Part shown: positions 1 through 8,173 of the stretch, piece by piece | How positions within the stretch are numbered: position 1 is the first letter of the stretch | Layout: each line of letters starts with the position of its first letter | Assembly (NCBI GenBank): GCA_014799385.1 | Contig: JAAVIC010000020.1 | Coordinates: 120,085-184,084, forward strand | DNA: 64,000 nucleotides | Source of the DNA: Oscillospiraceae bacterium | GTDB taxonomy: Bacteria > Bacillota > Clostridia > Oscillospirales > Ruminococcaceae | Direction of reading: 5' to 3' | Program-made: the position numbers and the translations under genes | Notes under the pieces: model-generated | Database searches by the model: none | The model's input: only the letters and a program-made list of their open reading frames with translations | Told to the model about the DNA's origin: nothing

Positions 1-2
1 GG

Positions 3-1226
3 ACAGAGCCGCACGATTTCGACATTACGACCGCTGCTCCGCCGCGCGAGGTGGAGCGTGTGTTCGCGGACTGCCGCGTTATTGAAACGGGGATAAAGCA
101 TGGGACGGTGACAGTGCTGTACAAGGGTATTGGCGTCGAAATCACGACATTCCGCGTTGACGGCGAGTATGCCGACAGTCGCCATCCAAGCTCCGTCAGC
201 TTTTCTGCTCGAATCGAGGACGATCTCGCGCGGCGCGACTTCACAATGAATGCGATTGCGTTCAGTCCGCGGCGCGGAACAGTCGACCCGTTCGGTGGAA
301 GAGAGGACATCGGGCGCGGTGTAATCCGCTGTGTGGGCGAACCGTGCAAACGTTTTTCCGAGGATGCGCTGCGGATTCTGCGCGCACTGAGATTCGCGTC
401 TGTGTGCGGGTTTGCGGTGGACGGTCCCACATCGGAAGCGGCGCGCAATCTCCGAGCGAATCTTCATCGCGTATCCGCGGAGCGTATTTTTGTGGAACTG
501 AAGCGGCTTTTGTGCGGTGAGTCGGTAAAGCAAGTGATGTTATCATTCCCCGAGATTTTTGCGGAGATAATCCCGCCGATTGGCTTGCAGATCGGGTACG
601 ATCAGAACAGCCGCTTCCACGATTCCACACTGTATGAGCACACCGCGCGCGCCGTAGAGTCCGCGCCGTCAAATCCCGTGATGCGGCTTGCAATGCTGTT
701 TCACGACACGGGAAAGCCGTTTTGCCGCTCCACAGATGAGGACGGAGTATCGCATTATTACGGTCACGCGGAGCGCAGTGCGCAAATCGCCGAGGAGCAG
801 CTCCGCATTTTGAAGTGCGACAATGAAACCTGCCTGCGAGTGGTGGAAATCGTGCGTTTTCACGATTTACCACTCCAAGACAGCAAGCGATTCATCAATC
901 GGCAGCTTTCCAAACACGGCGCGGTGCTTTCGGACATAATTTTAGCCCATATCGCGGACGACTCCGCGAAGACTCCCGAGGCGCGGGAGCGAATCCCGAA
1001 GTGGCGGCAAATCTTCGCGCTCACCGAGGAAGTCGCAGCGCAGCACCCGTGTCTGACCACGCGCGATTTGGCAATAGGCGGACGCGACCTTATGGAGCTA
1101 ATGCCGCCATCGCCGCGAATGGGGGAGATTCTGCGCAGTTTGCTTGCCGAGGTGATTGACGGCACACTCCCAAATGAGCGTGAGCCTCTGTTGATTCGTG
1201 CAAGGGAGCTTGCCAATAATTTGTAA
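3..1226 (+). CDS. cca: CCA tRNA nucleotidyltransferase with HD domain (5' partial)
   Basis: Adds or repairs the 3' CCA end of tRNAs in the cytoplasm. The reading frame is open from base 3, and the residues before the first track start (EPHDFDITTAAPP) match the metal-binding nucleotidyltransferase region (DFDI, then TxATP-like), so the true start lies upstream of the window and the ORF-track start at 51 is artificial. RRDFTMNA and the following basic region fit the class II nucleotidyltransferase/poly(A) polymerase family. Around residues 215-225 of the track ORF the motif LFHDTGKP, with GHAERS after it, marks a C-terminal HD phosphohydrolase domain as in many clostridial CCA enzymes. Poly(A) polymerase is the alternative and cannot be excluded from motifs alone. 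Confidence 0.88.
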   Translation, partial: TEPHDFDITTAAPPREVERVFADCRVIETGIKHGTVTVLYKGIGVEITTFRVDGEYADSRHPSSVSFSARIEDDLARRDFTMNAIAFSPRRGTVDPFGGREDIGRGVIRCVGEPCKRFSEDALRILRALRFASVCGFAVDGPTSEAARNLRANLHRVSAERIFVELKRLLCGESVKQVMLSFPEIFAEIIPPIGLQIGYDQNSRFHDSTLYEHTARAVESAPSNPVMRLAMLFHDTGKPFCRSTDEDGVSHYYGHAERSAQIAEEQLRILKCDNETCLRVVEIVRFHDLPLQDSKRFINRQLSKHGAVLSDIILAHIADDSAKTPEARERIPKWRQIFALTEEVAAQHPCLTTRDLAIGGRDLMELMPPSPRMGEILRSLLAEVIDGTLPNEREPLLIRARELANNL

Positions 1227-1265
1227 TTTTCAAATTTACACGTGATTTTTTGTGCAAATTGCCTA

Positions 1266-1294
1266 TTGAAAACCCGATAAAATTGTTGTATTAT
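1266..1294 (+). promoter_or_regulatory. Sigma-A promoter of the lacI-type gene
   Basis: TTGAAA at 1266-1271 and TATTAT at 1289-1294 are separated by 17 bases and lie about 60 bases before the start codon of the LacI-type gene. Confidence 0.6.
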
Positions 1295-1355
1295 ATGTAT
1301 ATGAAACAAAAATCGGCAATAGTTTTGTGGTTGAATACACCATGAGGTGATTTGT

Positions 1356-2360
1356 ATGAACAATCCGAATATAACTATTAAGGACGTTGCAAAAGCGGCG
1401 AATGTTTCGGTTGCGACCGTTTCCCGTGTGCTGAATAACAAGAAAAATGTATCAGAGGAAGCCATCCACGCGGTGAATCACGCAGTTGAGGAGCTTGGGT
1501 ACAGCCCGAACTTCATCAATCATGATCTTCACAAAGCCATTACGGGACGGATTCTCGCTTTGATTTGCGATCCTGAGCCAAAAAGCCGAATCGAACTTTT
1601 GCGTGGAATGCAAAACGCGGCGACAGCGGCGAAATACAACTTGCTTATATCGTCCACCGGTGGTGATGTCGAGTTGGAATCGCGTCTGCTGACTATGGCG
1701 GCGGCGCGTGTGGTGGACTGCACAGTGCTGATTTCTCCGCAGCTTGACAACAAAACGCTGGTAGAGTTCTCGCGGCGATGCAGATTGGCGCTATGTCCAA
1801 AGTGCACCGATGTCGCCAAAGTTCTCAATGTGACGATTGACAACGAGCGCGCCGCGTTCGATGCGGTAAGCTATCTTATTGGCAAGGGCAGACGGCGAAT
1901 TGCGATGATAACCTCGAAAGAGCGCAGCAATACCGTCATAGACCGCGAAAACGGTTATATGCGCGCACTTGAAAAAGCGGGGATTCCGTATGATAGCGAG
2001 CTTGTAATAAGCGGCGATCTTGATGAGGATTCAGGCGAGCTTGGGTGCGAGATACTGATGAGCCGCCCGCGCCGTCCGAATGCGCTGTTCGCGGTGTCTG
2101 ATGAGGCTGCGTTCGGGGCGATGAAATACGCGGGAAGTCACGGGATAACGGTGGGGCGCGATTTGCTGGTATTCGGGTTCGACAATATCCCCGCAAAAGA
2201 CACGTTGATTCCGAGATTGTCTACCGTGGAGCAGCCGTGGGCGCTCCTCGGACGTACGGTAATCGAGAAAATCATCGCGAATCTGCACGAGGAAACATTC
2301 GACAGAAACACGTACATATTGCCGCACAGCCTGATTCTGCGCGAGTCCACGGGAGATTAG
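1356..2360 (+). CDS. LacI/GalR family transcriptional regulator
   Basis: A 334-residue sugar-responsive DNA-binding protein. The N-terminus (TIKDVAKAANVSVATVSRVL) is the classic LacI helix-turn-helix plus hinge, followed by a periplasmic-binding-protein-like effector domain ending in FGFDNIP, where the family usually has a ligand-pocket loop. I start it at ATG 1356 because GAGGTGA lies 6 bases upstream; the track start at 1347 is a GTG inside that ribosome binding site. No sugar transport genes are adjacent, so the effector and targets cannot be inferred. It may act at a distance or on its own promoter. Confidence 0.9.
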   Translation: MNNPNITIKDVAKAANVSVATVSRVLNNKKNVSEEAIHAVNHAVEELGYSPNFINHDLHKAITGRILALICDPEPKSRIELLRGMQNAATAAKYNLLISSTGGDVELESRLLTMAAARVVDCTVLISPQLDNKTLVEFSRRCRLALCPKCTDVAKVLNVTIDNERAAFDAVSYLIGKGRRRIAMITSKERSNTVIDRENGYMRALEKAGIPYDSELVISGDLDEDSGELGCEILMSRPRRPNALFAVSDEAAFGAMKYAGSHGITVGRDLLVFGFDNIPAKDTLIPRLSTVEQPWALLGRTVIEKIIANLHEETFDRNTYILPHSLILRESTGD

Positions 2361-2394
2361 TGTTGGGTAAAGATTACACTTAGGGGGTTAACGG

Positions 2395-2499
2395 AAATCC
2401 AAAAAGAGTCAAAAATCTCGAAGAGAATTTTGACCGGTTCCCGAACGTTGGCGAAGCGCAGCGGAGCCTAAGCGTTCGGGAATTTTGGATTTTTTTAAG
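2395..2499 (+). repeat. Decayed copy of the family-A structured 5' repeat
   Basis: AAATCCAAAA (2395-2404) pairs with TTTTGGATTT (2483-2492). Between them are two hairpins: GTCAAAA...TTTTGAC (about 2408-2433) and TTCCCGAACG...CGTTCGGGAA (2438-2482). The tail TTTAAGATATG resembles the TTTAAGATAAGGAG end of the intact copies but lacks the ribosome binding site. It lies directly before the next gene, as the other copies do. Confidence 0.6.
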
Positions 2500-2501
2500 A
2501 T

Positions 2502-3164
2502 ATGAATAATATTAAAAAATACAATTTTATTACTGATGAGGATTTGGTAAAGCCGAATTATGACCTTGCCAAATATCCGTATAAAGTCCGTGTGGTATTT
2601 GAGCGTTCCGGGAATATTATCATTCTCGGAATGGTGAACGACTATGTTTATTGGGCGTCTTATACCAACGTTGAGGATACGGAGATAAACGCTGCGATTT
2701 TCAATGAAATTACGCGCAAGGATTTGTCGCGTATCTCGGATGAGTATACACTCATTCCCAAGATTGAGATGGATTGGGACGACTATCACTATCTTTTAGC
2801 GGAGGAGGTTTCACCGCGCGAGGACGGCGGATTTGATACTCCGTTCGGTCACGGATATTCGGCGGAGGGGGAAAAATGCGGAAAATGGTTTGCCGCTGAT
2901 TTGCGCCGACATCTTGACCATATGCGGGAGTTGTGCAAGACCCGCGAACAGGACGGTTTGTATGCCGGAATACTTGGAAAGTACCTCAAGCAGCTAGAAA
3001 AGCTCACTTGGGAGGACTATGGCGATGAAAGCTCGATACGCTCGATAATCAGGAGCGAGAGGTATCTGGTGCTGAGCGACAACGAGGCGATCCGCGGTGT
3101 GTATATCGAGTGTGCGCGCCGTCTGAAATCAATTTACTGCGAGTATATGGATCATATGCATTAA
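2502..3164 (+). CDS. Hypothetical protein, 220 aa
   Basis: I do not recognise this family. The protein is soluble, acidic and rich in aromatic residues (WDDYHYL, WEDYG), with no signal peptide or membrane segment. It begins directly after the decayed family-A repeat and has no convincing ribosome binding site, the AAGGAG of the intact repeats being lost here, so expression may be weak. The stop overlaps the 3' end of the convergent spoIIR gene by 4 bases. Small unrecognised proteins of this kind also occur in the polyamine locus of this window; an immunity-type role is possible but unproven. Confidence 0.55.
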   Translation: MNNIKKYNFITDEDLVKPNYDLAKYPYKVRVVFERSGNIIILGMVNDYVYWASYTNVEDTEINAAIFNEITRKDLSRISDEYTLIPKIEMDWDDYHYLLAEEVSPREDGGFDTPFGHGYSAEGEKCGKWFAADLRRHLDHMRELCKTREQDGLYAGILGKYLKQLEKLTWEDYGDESSIRSIIRSERYLVLSDNEAIRGVYIECARRLKSIYCEYMDHMH

Positions 3165-3754
3165 CCGAAAATGCTCTGAAACCATTCAAATACAGCGAAT
3201 TTAACCGTGATTTTTTGCGGTTTGCCGAAAGCGTCCAGTACGTTTTCGGCATTTTCGTCTGCGGAAATCGGCTCGGAAACCGCCGGAAGACAGAGCTGCG
3301 GGAAAATCACGCACCACCAATTATGTCCCTCGCCGCTGCCCAGTGTGATTCGCAGGGCGCGGTATTCGCCTGCGGGGAGGATAAGGCGGTCATACTCGCG
3401 CGTGGTGAAGTACATCGTGGTAAGTTCCGCCTTCGCTCCGTAGGAGAATCCATTGTCGAGGAGAAATTCCGTGCATTCGCGTTCGATTTCGGGAATCAGC
3501 TCCTCGGCGCGTCTCTCGGCAATTTCAAGCGTTCCGCAGTCGGAAAGCTCGCCGCCGAACCTCTCCAGAACGAAATCACGGAGAGAGAGCTTTATTTGCT
3601 GATCCTCTTCGCTGTCCGAATTTGCGGGAATATGCAGCCTCAGAACCTCTTTTGTTACATCGCCGCACCGATTCGCGAACACCTGAAAGCTCCCGAATGC
3701 AGCCGAGAACAGGATTCCCAGAACCAAAACCGATATTGTAAGTATGTTTTTCAT
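3161..3754 (-). CDS. spoIIR: Stage II sporulation protein R
   Basis: A secreted forespore signalling protein that, in Bacillus, triggers SpoIIGA to process pro-sigma-E in the mother cell. The 197 residues begin with a signal peptide or N-terminal membrane anchor. Family hallmarks are LRLHIPANSDSEEDQ near residue 40 and GHNWWCVIFPQLC around residue 145. The start at 3754 has AAGGAG 8 bases upstream. It is monocistronic, faces away from hprK and converges with the preceding hypothetical gene. In a sporulating cell it would be sigma-F controlled; I did not identify a clear sigma-F promoter. Its presence supports a spore-forming host. Confidence 0.93.
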   Translation of the reverse strand: MKNILTISVLVLGILFSAAFGSFQVFANRCGDVTKEVLRLHIPANSDSEEDQQIKLSLRDFVLERFGGELSDCGTLEIAERRAEELIPEIERECTEFLLDNGFSYGAKAELTTMYFTTREYDRLILPAGEYRALRITLGSGEGHNWWCVIFPQLCLPAVSEPISADENAENVLDAFGKPQKITVKFAVFEWFQSIFG

Positions 3755-3839
3755 AATGTACTCTCCTTGATGTCAATAATTAGTTAATGGTTTGCTGCTG
3801 ACATTATTGGAATATTTGTGGAATTTATTCAAAAAACCC

Positions 3840-3868
3840 TTGAAAAATCCAAAAAAATGGTGTATAAT
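3840..3868 (+). promoter_or_regulatory. Sigma-A promoter of the hprK operon
   Basis: TTGAAA (3840-3845), 17-base spacer, TATAAT (3863-3868), about 50 bases upstream of the chosen hprK start. Confidence 0.75.
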
Positions 3869-3917
3869 TAATATAAATGAATTTATTCGAGCATTGCGCT
3901 TGGGAAAGGACGTTACT

Positions 3918-4889
3918 ATGCCGCTTGAAGAGATTAGCCGGGAGTTTTCATTCCCGCTTAAGAAGATGATTGAGGAAATGAAATTAGAGGTGCTGTATAT
4001 GCCCGAAAACGGCGAGAACTCGCTCATTTCCAACAACGATACAAACCGCCCCGGATTGCAGCTTGCGGGCTTTTATGACTATTTTGACAACAAGCGTGTT
4101 CAGGTGTTGGGCAAGATGGAACACGCGTATTTGCAGGGTCTGGATTCCGATACGCGCAGAAAGCGTATCGAGGATCTGTTGTCTTATCGTTTCCCCGCGT
4201 TGGTTATTACACGCAGTCTGGACGTGTTCCCGGAGCTGATGGAACAATCGCCGAACTATGAGATCCCGATTCTCCGCACGGACGAGAGTACTACGGTGTT
4301 TATTTCCAAGCTGATGGCGTTCCTGAATTTACAGCTTGCGCCGAGAATAACCCGCCACGGTGTTTTGATTGAGATTTACGGCGAGGGCGTGATGATTATG
4401 GGCGAAAGCGGAGTCGGTAAAAGCGAGACCGCCGTGGAGCTTGTAAAGCGCGGACACCGCCTTATCGCGGACGACGCGGTGGAGATTCGCAAGGCATCGA
4501 ACATCACGTTGGTAGGCTCCTCGCCCGATAATATCCGCCACTTCTTGGAGCTGCGCGGAATTGGTATTGTAAACGCGCGCCAATTGTTCGGTATCGGCGC
4601 GGTCAAGACCTCCGAAAAGATCGATATGGTGGTCGAGATGGAGCTGTGGAATCCCGAAAAGACCTACGACAGAATGGGCGTGGATACGCATTTTATGACG
4701 ATTCTCGGAGTTAAAGTGCCGCTGTTGAATATCCCTGTTAAACCCGGACGTAACCTCGCGGTTATTCTTGAGGTAGCGGCGATGAACAACCGTCAGAAGA
4801 AGATGGGATACAACGCGGCTAAGGATCTGCTCCGTCAGCTCGGTATGGATTCCGATGTCGAGGAGATTATGTCCGATTTGAATTTGTAA
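3918..4889 (+). CDS. hprK: HPr kinase/phosphorylase
   Basis: Phosphorylates and dephosphorylates Ser46 of the PTS protein HPr, setting carbon catabolite repression with CcpA. Walker A GESGVGKS sits at about residues 162-169, and the HprK/P signature GIGIVNARQLFG follows. I choose ATG 3918 (323 aa, the usual family size, N-terminus MPLEEISREF) because GGGAAAGGA lies 7 bases upstream. The longer track start at 3792 would overlap the promoter. It is the first gene of a tight operon with a C15-peptidase-like gene, glcK, murB, rapZ and whiA, a typical clostridial arrangement linking sugar use and cell envelope genes. Confidence 0.95.
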   Translation: MPLEEISREFSFPLKKMIEEMKLEVLYMPENGENSLISNNDTNRPGLQLAGFYDYFDNKRVQVLGKMEHAYLQGLDSDTRRKRIEDLLSYRFPALVITRSLDVFPELMEQSPNYEIPILRTDESTTVFISKLMAFLNLQLAPRITRHGVLIEIYGEGVMIMGESGVGKSETAVELVKRGHRLIADDAVEIRKASNITLVGSSPDNIRHFLELRGIGIVNARQLFGIGAVKTSEKIDMVVEMELWNPEKTYDRMGVDTHFMTILGVKVPLLNIPVKPGRNLAVILEVAAMNNRQKKMGYNAAKDLLRQLGMDSDVEEIMSDLNL

Positions 4890-4890
4890 T

Positions 4891-5385
4891 ATGTACGGGG
4901 TGGTTTTCGCGGGTTTTGACGGAACGGATAACTCCGCGCGGCTTCTGGTAGAACGGGTTTCCGCTCCATGCCGCAAGGTTATTATGCCGAACGACATCGC
5001 CCTCTCCGCGGTTTTAATGCGCGAGGAGATTGCCCGAGATCCCTCACTGGTGATAATGACGGGACAGAAGCCGTCCATTCGCTCAAAGATAGCAGTGGAG
5101 CGTTTTGCGAGAGCCGAGTACGGTATCCTCCAAACGAGCGTTGACTGCGGCATGGTAGTGAGTTTTTTTAATGAAAACGGCTATGACGCGTATCTGTCGT
5201 CGGGTGCAGGAAACTCATACTGCAACGCGGTTTACGCAGAGGTGTTAAAAATATACCCGCGTGGGCTGTTTCTTCATATTCCGACTATGGAAAATATCTC
5301 CGTTTTTTGGGAGCTTGTGAGTGCTTTTAATAGATTTATCGGTGAATTTAAATTTGAACAGGAGAAATTATTATGTACAATGTAG
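4891..5385 (+). CDS. Pyroglutamyl-peptidase I-like (C15 family) protein
   Basis: A 164-residue protein one base after hprK and overlapping glcK by 13 bases, so probably translationally coupled. It resembles a compact C15 cysteine peptidase. VIMTGQKP.. IAVERF places a Glu at residue 70, SGAGNSYCNAVY a Cys at 111 and LFLHIPT a His at 129, in the order and spacing of the Glu-Cys-His triad of pyrrolidone-carboxylate peptidase. The family is usually about 200-215 aa, so this one is short, and the N-terminal substrate loop differs (FDGTDNSA instead of FxxFxxNPS). It may cleave N-terminal pyroglutamate or a related peptide. Identity is from motifs only. Confidence 0.6.
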   Translation: MYGVVFAGFDGTDNSARLLVERVSAPCRKVIMPNDIALSAVLMREEIARDPSLVIMTGQKPSIRSKIAVERFARAEYGILQTSVDCGMVVSFFNENGYDAYLSSGAGNSYCNAVYAEVLKIYPRGLFLHIPTMENISVFWELVSAFNRFIGEFKFEQEKLLCTM

Positions 5386-6326
5386 GTATTGATTTAGGCG
5401 GTACTAACATCAAGGTCGGCTTGGTAAACGAGAATTACGAAATCGTTGAAAAGGCGTCCACGCCGACAAACCTCCCGCGTTCGGCGGAGGAAATCGTAAA
5501 GTCCATGGTGGACACGATGTGGAAGGTGCTGAATGCCGCAAAGGTGACTATTGGCGAGGTGAATTCCATTGGAATCGGAACTCCCGGTGTGGCAAACAGA
5601 AACAGCGGCGTGGTGTTGTATTCCTGTAATCTGGATTTCAAAAACGTTAATCTGCGCGAGTTGTTCAAGAAGTATCTTGATAAGCCGCTTTATGTGGAGA
5701 ATGACGCAAATTCCGCGGCGTTCGGAGAGGTTCTCGCGGGCGCGGGACAGGGATACAAGGACGTAATCGTTGTTACGCTCGGAACGGGCGTCGGCGGCGG
5801 AATCATCATTGATGGGAAAATCTACACGGGATTCAACTTCTGCGGTGCGGAGCTTGGTCATAATGTTCTCGTGTACAACGGCAGACAGTGCGGCTGCGGA
5901 CGCAAGGGCTGCTTTGAGGCTTATTCCTCGGCGACTGCGCTTATCAATATGACGCGTGAGTCGATGGAGGAGCATAAGGATTCCAAAATGTGGGAAATTG
6001 CGGGCAGTCTTGAGAACGTTGACGGCAAGACCGCGTTTGACGGAATGCGTGCAGACGACGCGGCGGCAAAGGACGTTGTGAATATGTATATTGACTACCT
6101 CGGCTGCGGACTGACGAATATTATAAACACGTTCCAGCCCGAGGTTCTGTTGATTGGCGGCGGAATCTGCAAGGAGGGCGAAAACCTCACAAATCCGCTG
6201 AACGAGTATATCAAGCGCGAGGCTTACTGCGTTGACGCAGAGCGCACCACCAAGCTCAATATTTGCAAGCTCGGCAATGACGCGGGCATAATCGGCGCGG
6301 CTTTCCTATATACTATTGCAGAGTAA
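5373..6326 (+). CDS. glcK: ROK-family glucokinase
   Basis: Phosphorylates glucose (or a related hexose) with ATP in the cytoplasm. The N-terminal phosphate loop is GIDLGGTNIKVG, the catalytic Asp lies in VENDANSAAFGE, LGTGVGGG binds the nucleotide, and CGCGRKGCFEAY gives the ROK zinc site with the upstream ELGHN. Length 317 aa is normal. The start at 5373 lies inside the 3' end of the C15-like gene, with GGAG upstream. The lack of an N-terminal helix-turn-helix argues for kinase rather than ROK repressor. Co-transcription with hprK fits a role in glycolytic flux sensing. Confidence 0.92.
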   Translation: MYNVGIDLGGTNIKVGLVNENYEIVEKASTPTNLPRSAEEIVKSMVDTMWKVLNAAKVTIGEVNSIGIGTPGVANRNSGVVLYSCNLDFKNVNLRELFKKYLDKPLYVENDANSAAFGEVLAGAGQGYKDVIVVTLGTGVGGGIIIDGKIYTGFNFCGAELGHNVLVYNGRQCGCGRKGCFEAYSSATALINMTRESMEEHKDSKMWEIAGSLENVDGKTAFDGMRADDAAAKDVVNMYIDYLGCGLTNIINTFQPEVLLIGGGICKEGENLTNPLNEYIKREAYCVDAERTTKLNICKLGNDAGIIGAAFLYTIAE

Positions 6327-6370
6327 TACTAATTCACAATCTACGTATAGACAAGATTGCGAATTAGTAT
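6326..6370. repeat. Short palindrome with ATACTAATTC termini (family C, copy 1)
   Basis: ATACTAATTCACAATCT (6326-6342) and AGATTGCGAATTAGTAT (6354-6370) form a stem with one mismatch and an 11-base loop. The glcK stop overlaps its left edge. The same terminal sequence bounds the longer element at 56135-56293. Confidence 0.75.
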
Positions 6371-6401
6371 AAAATGTGTTCTGATTTTACGGAGAATCGA
6401 T

Positions 6402-7298
6402 ATGAATTTTGACAGTATTATCCAAGTCTGCAAAGAGTATGGGTGCGTGTGCGAACGAAATTTCATACTCGCGCCGTTGACAACAATGGGGATAGGCGGC
6501 GAGTGCGGCTTGTTCGTTGAGCCTGATTCGGAGGACTCTCTGCGCGAGGTACTGGATATTTGCCGCCGTGAGGGGATTCCGTATTTTCTGCTCGGAAAGG
6601 GCAGTAATCTGTTGATAAACCGTTTTGACGGTGTTGTGATAAAGATTGGCGGAAATCTCGGAGCGTTCGTTTTTGACGGCGAACGCGTAACGGCGGGCGC
6701 GGGCGGTTCGCTTGCGGTGCTTTGCGCGGAGGCTGCCAATAAGGGGCTTTCGGGAATGGAGTGCCTGTACGGAATCCCCGGCTCGGTGGGAGGCGCGCTG
6801 TATATGAACGCGGGCGCATACGGTTCGGAGATGAAGGATATTGTCAAGTCCGCGAGATGTATAAACGAGCACGGCGGAATCGTTGAAATAGACGCGGAGG
6901 ATATGGGGCTTTCGTATCGGCATAGCGTGTTCTCCGAAAATAAATATTGCATTTTGTCGGTGACTATGGAGCTTAAACGCGGCGAGGAGAGCGAAATCAA
7001 GGCGAAGATGAAAGAGATTGCCGCCAAGCGCCGCGACAAGCAACCACTGGAATATCCGAGCTGTGGGAGTACGTTCAAGCGCCCCGAGGGATATTTCGCC
7101 GCCGCGCTTATCGAGGAGTGCGGGCTTAAAGGGTTCACCGTGGGCGGCGCACAGGTGAGCGAAAAGCACTCCGGGTTCGTGATTAACAAGGGCGGAGCAA
7201 CATTCGAGGACGTGATGGGCGTGGTCGATCACGTCAAGTCGGTAGTCCGTGAGCAAAAGGGTGTAGAGCTTGAGTGTGAAATGCTGATTTTGGAGTAG
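6402..7298 (+). CDS. murB: UDP-N-acetylenolpyruvoylglucosamine reductase
   Basis: Reduces UDP-GlcNAc-enolpyruvate to UDP-MurNAc with NADPH and FAD, the second committed step of peptidoglycan synthesis. LGKGSNLLI near residue 65 and YGIPGSVGGALYMNAGAYG near residue 125 are FAD-binding motifs; CGSTFKRPEGYFA carries the catalytic Ser region. ATG 6402 is preferred over the track start 6357 because GGAG lies 8 bases upstream and the earlier start falls inside the palindrome. 298 aa fits the family (type II, Gram-positive). Three bases separate it from rapZ. Confidence 0.95.
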   Translation: MNFDSIIQVCKEYGCVCERNFILAPLTTMGIGGECGLFVEPDSEDSLREVLDICRREGIPYFLLGKGSNLLINRFDGVVIKIGGNLGAFVFDGERVTAGAGGSLAVLCAEAANKGLSGMECLYGIPGSVGGALYMNAGAYGSEMKDIVKSARCINEHGGIVEIDAEDMGLSYRHSVFSENKYCILSVTMELKRGEESEIKAKMKEIAAKRRDKQPLEYPSCGSTFKRPEGYFAAALIEECGLKGFTVGGAQVSEKHSGFVINKGGATFEDVMGVVDHVKSVVREQKGVELECEMLILE

Positions 7299-7300
7299 GT

Positions 7301-8161
7301 ATGCAATTTCTGATTGTAACGGGAATGTCGGGTTCGGGAAAATCCGCGTGTATAAAGGTTTTGGAGGACATCGGGTTCTTTTGCATAGACAATATGCCCC
7401 CCGCGCTGATTCCGAATTTCGCAGCGATGTGCAGCGAAAACAGCGAAATTACGCGCGTGGCGATTGTCACGGATATTCGCGGCGGAGTGATGTTTCTGAA
7501 TTTGTCCGAAACCATTGCGGGTTTGAAAAATACCGATGGTCTGGAACTGAAAATCCTCTTTCTGGAGGCTTCCAAAGAGGTGCTGATGAAACGGTACAGC
7601 GAAACGCGCCGCAAGCATCCGTTGGATGATATTTCCGACGGGGATCTGTCCAAGGCGATTGACGCGGAATGGGAGCTGCTGTCGGAGATACGCACGCACG
7701 CGGATTTCTTTATCGACAGTTCGCTGCTTACCGCCGCGCAGCTTAAGGATCAGGTCGCGGGGCTGTTTTTGGACAAGCCTACCGACCGAATGATCGTAAG
7801 CTGTATGAGCTTCGGGTTCAAGTACGGGGTGCCGGGCGAGGCGGATTTGGTGTTTGATGTGCGCTGTCTTCCGAACCCGTTCTACATACCGGAGCTTAAA
7901 CGCAAAACGGGTCTGGACGCGGATGTTAGGGACTATGTGATGCGGTTTGAGCAGTCGCGCGAGTTGGAGCGCAAAATCCTCGATATGGTGAAATTTCTGA
8001 TTCCGCTGAATGTTCAAGAGGGCAAAAGCCGTATGGTCATCGCGTTCGGCTGCACGGGCGGCAAACACCGCAGTATCACGTTCGCCGAGCGAATCGGCGG
8101 AAGTCTTGCGCAAAACGGCTGCAATGTGAGAATAATCCATAGGGATATTGATAAGAAGTAA
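7301..8161 (+). CDS. rapZ: RNase adapter / nucleotide-binding protein RapZ (YvcJ)
   Basis: A P-loop protein that in E. coli recruits RNase E to the sRNA GlmZ and in Bacillus (YvcJ) is a GTP-binding protein affecting competence. Walker A GMSGSGKS lies at residues 8-15. The C-terminal domain has the family motifs SFGFKYGVP, VFDVRCLPNPFY and GCTGGKHRS. 286 aa is normal. It begins 3 bases after murB and is followed after 12 bases by whiA. The usual partner gene yvcK is absent between them. Confidence 0.95.
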   Translation: MQFLIVTGMSGSGKSACIKVLEDIGFFCIDNMPPALIPNFAAMCSENSEITRVAIVTDIRGGVMFLNLSETIAGLKNTDGLELKILFLEASKEVLMKRYSETRRKHPLDDISDGDLSKAIDAEWELLSEIRTHADFFIDSSLLTAAQLKDQVAGLFLDKPTDRMIVSCMSFGFKYGVPGEADLVFDVRCLPNPFYIPELKRKTGLDADVRDYVMRFEQSRELERKILDMVKFLIPLNVQEGKSRMVIAFGCTGGKHRSITFAERIGGSLAQNGCNVRIIHRDIDKK

Positions 8162-8173
8162 AGGGGCGGTGAG

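Noticed and set aside
262-873. 203-aa ORF on the minus strand
   Set aside because: Antisense shadow of the CCA-enzyme gene; arginine-rich, no ribosome binding site and no family resemblance.
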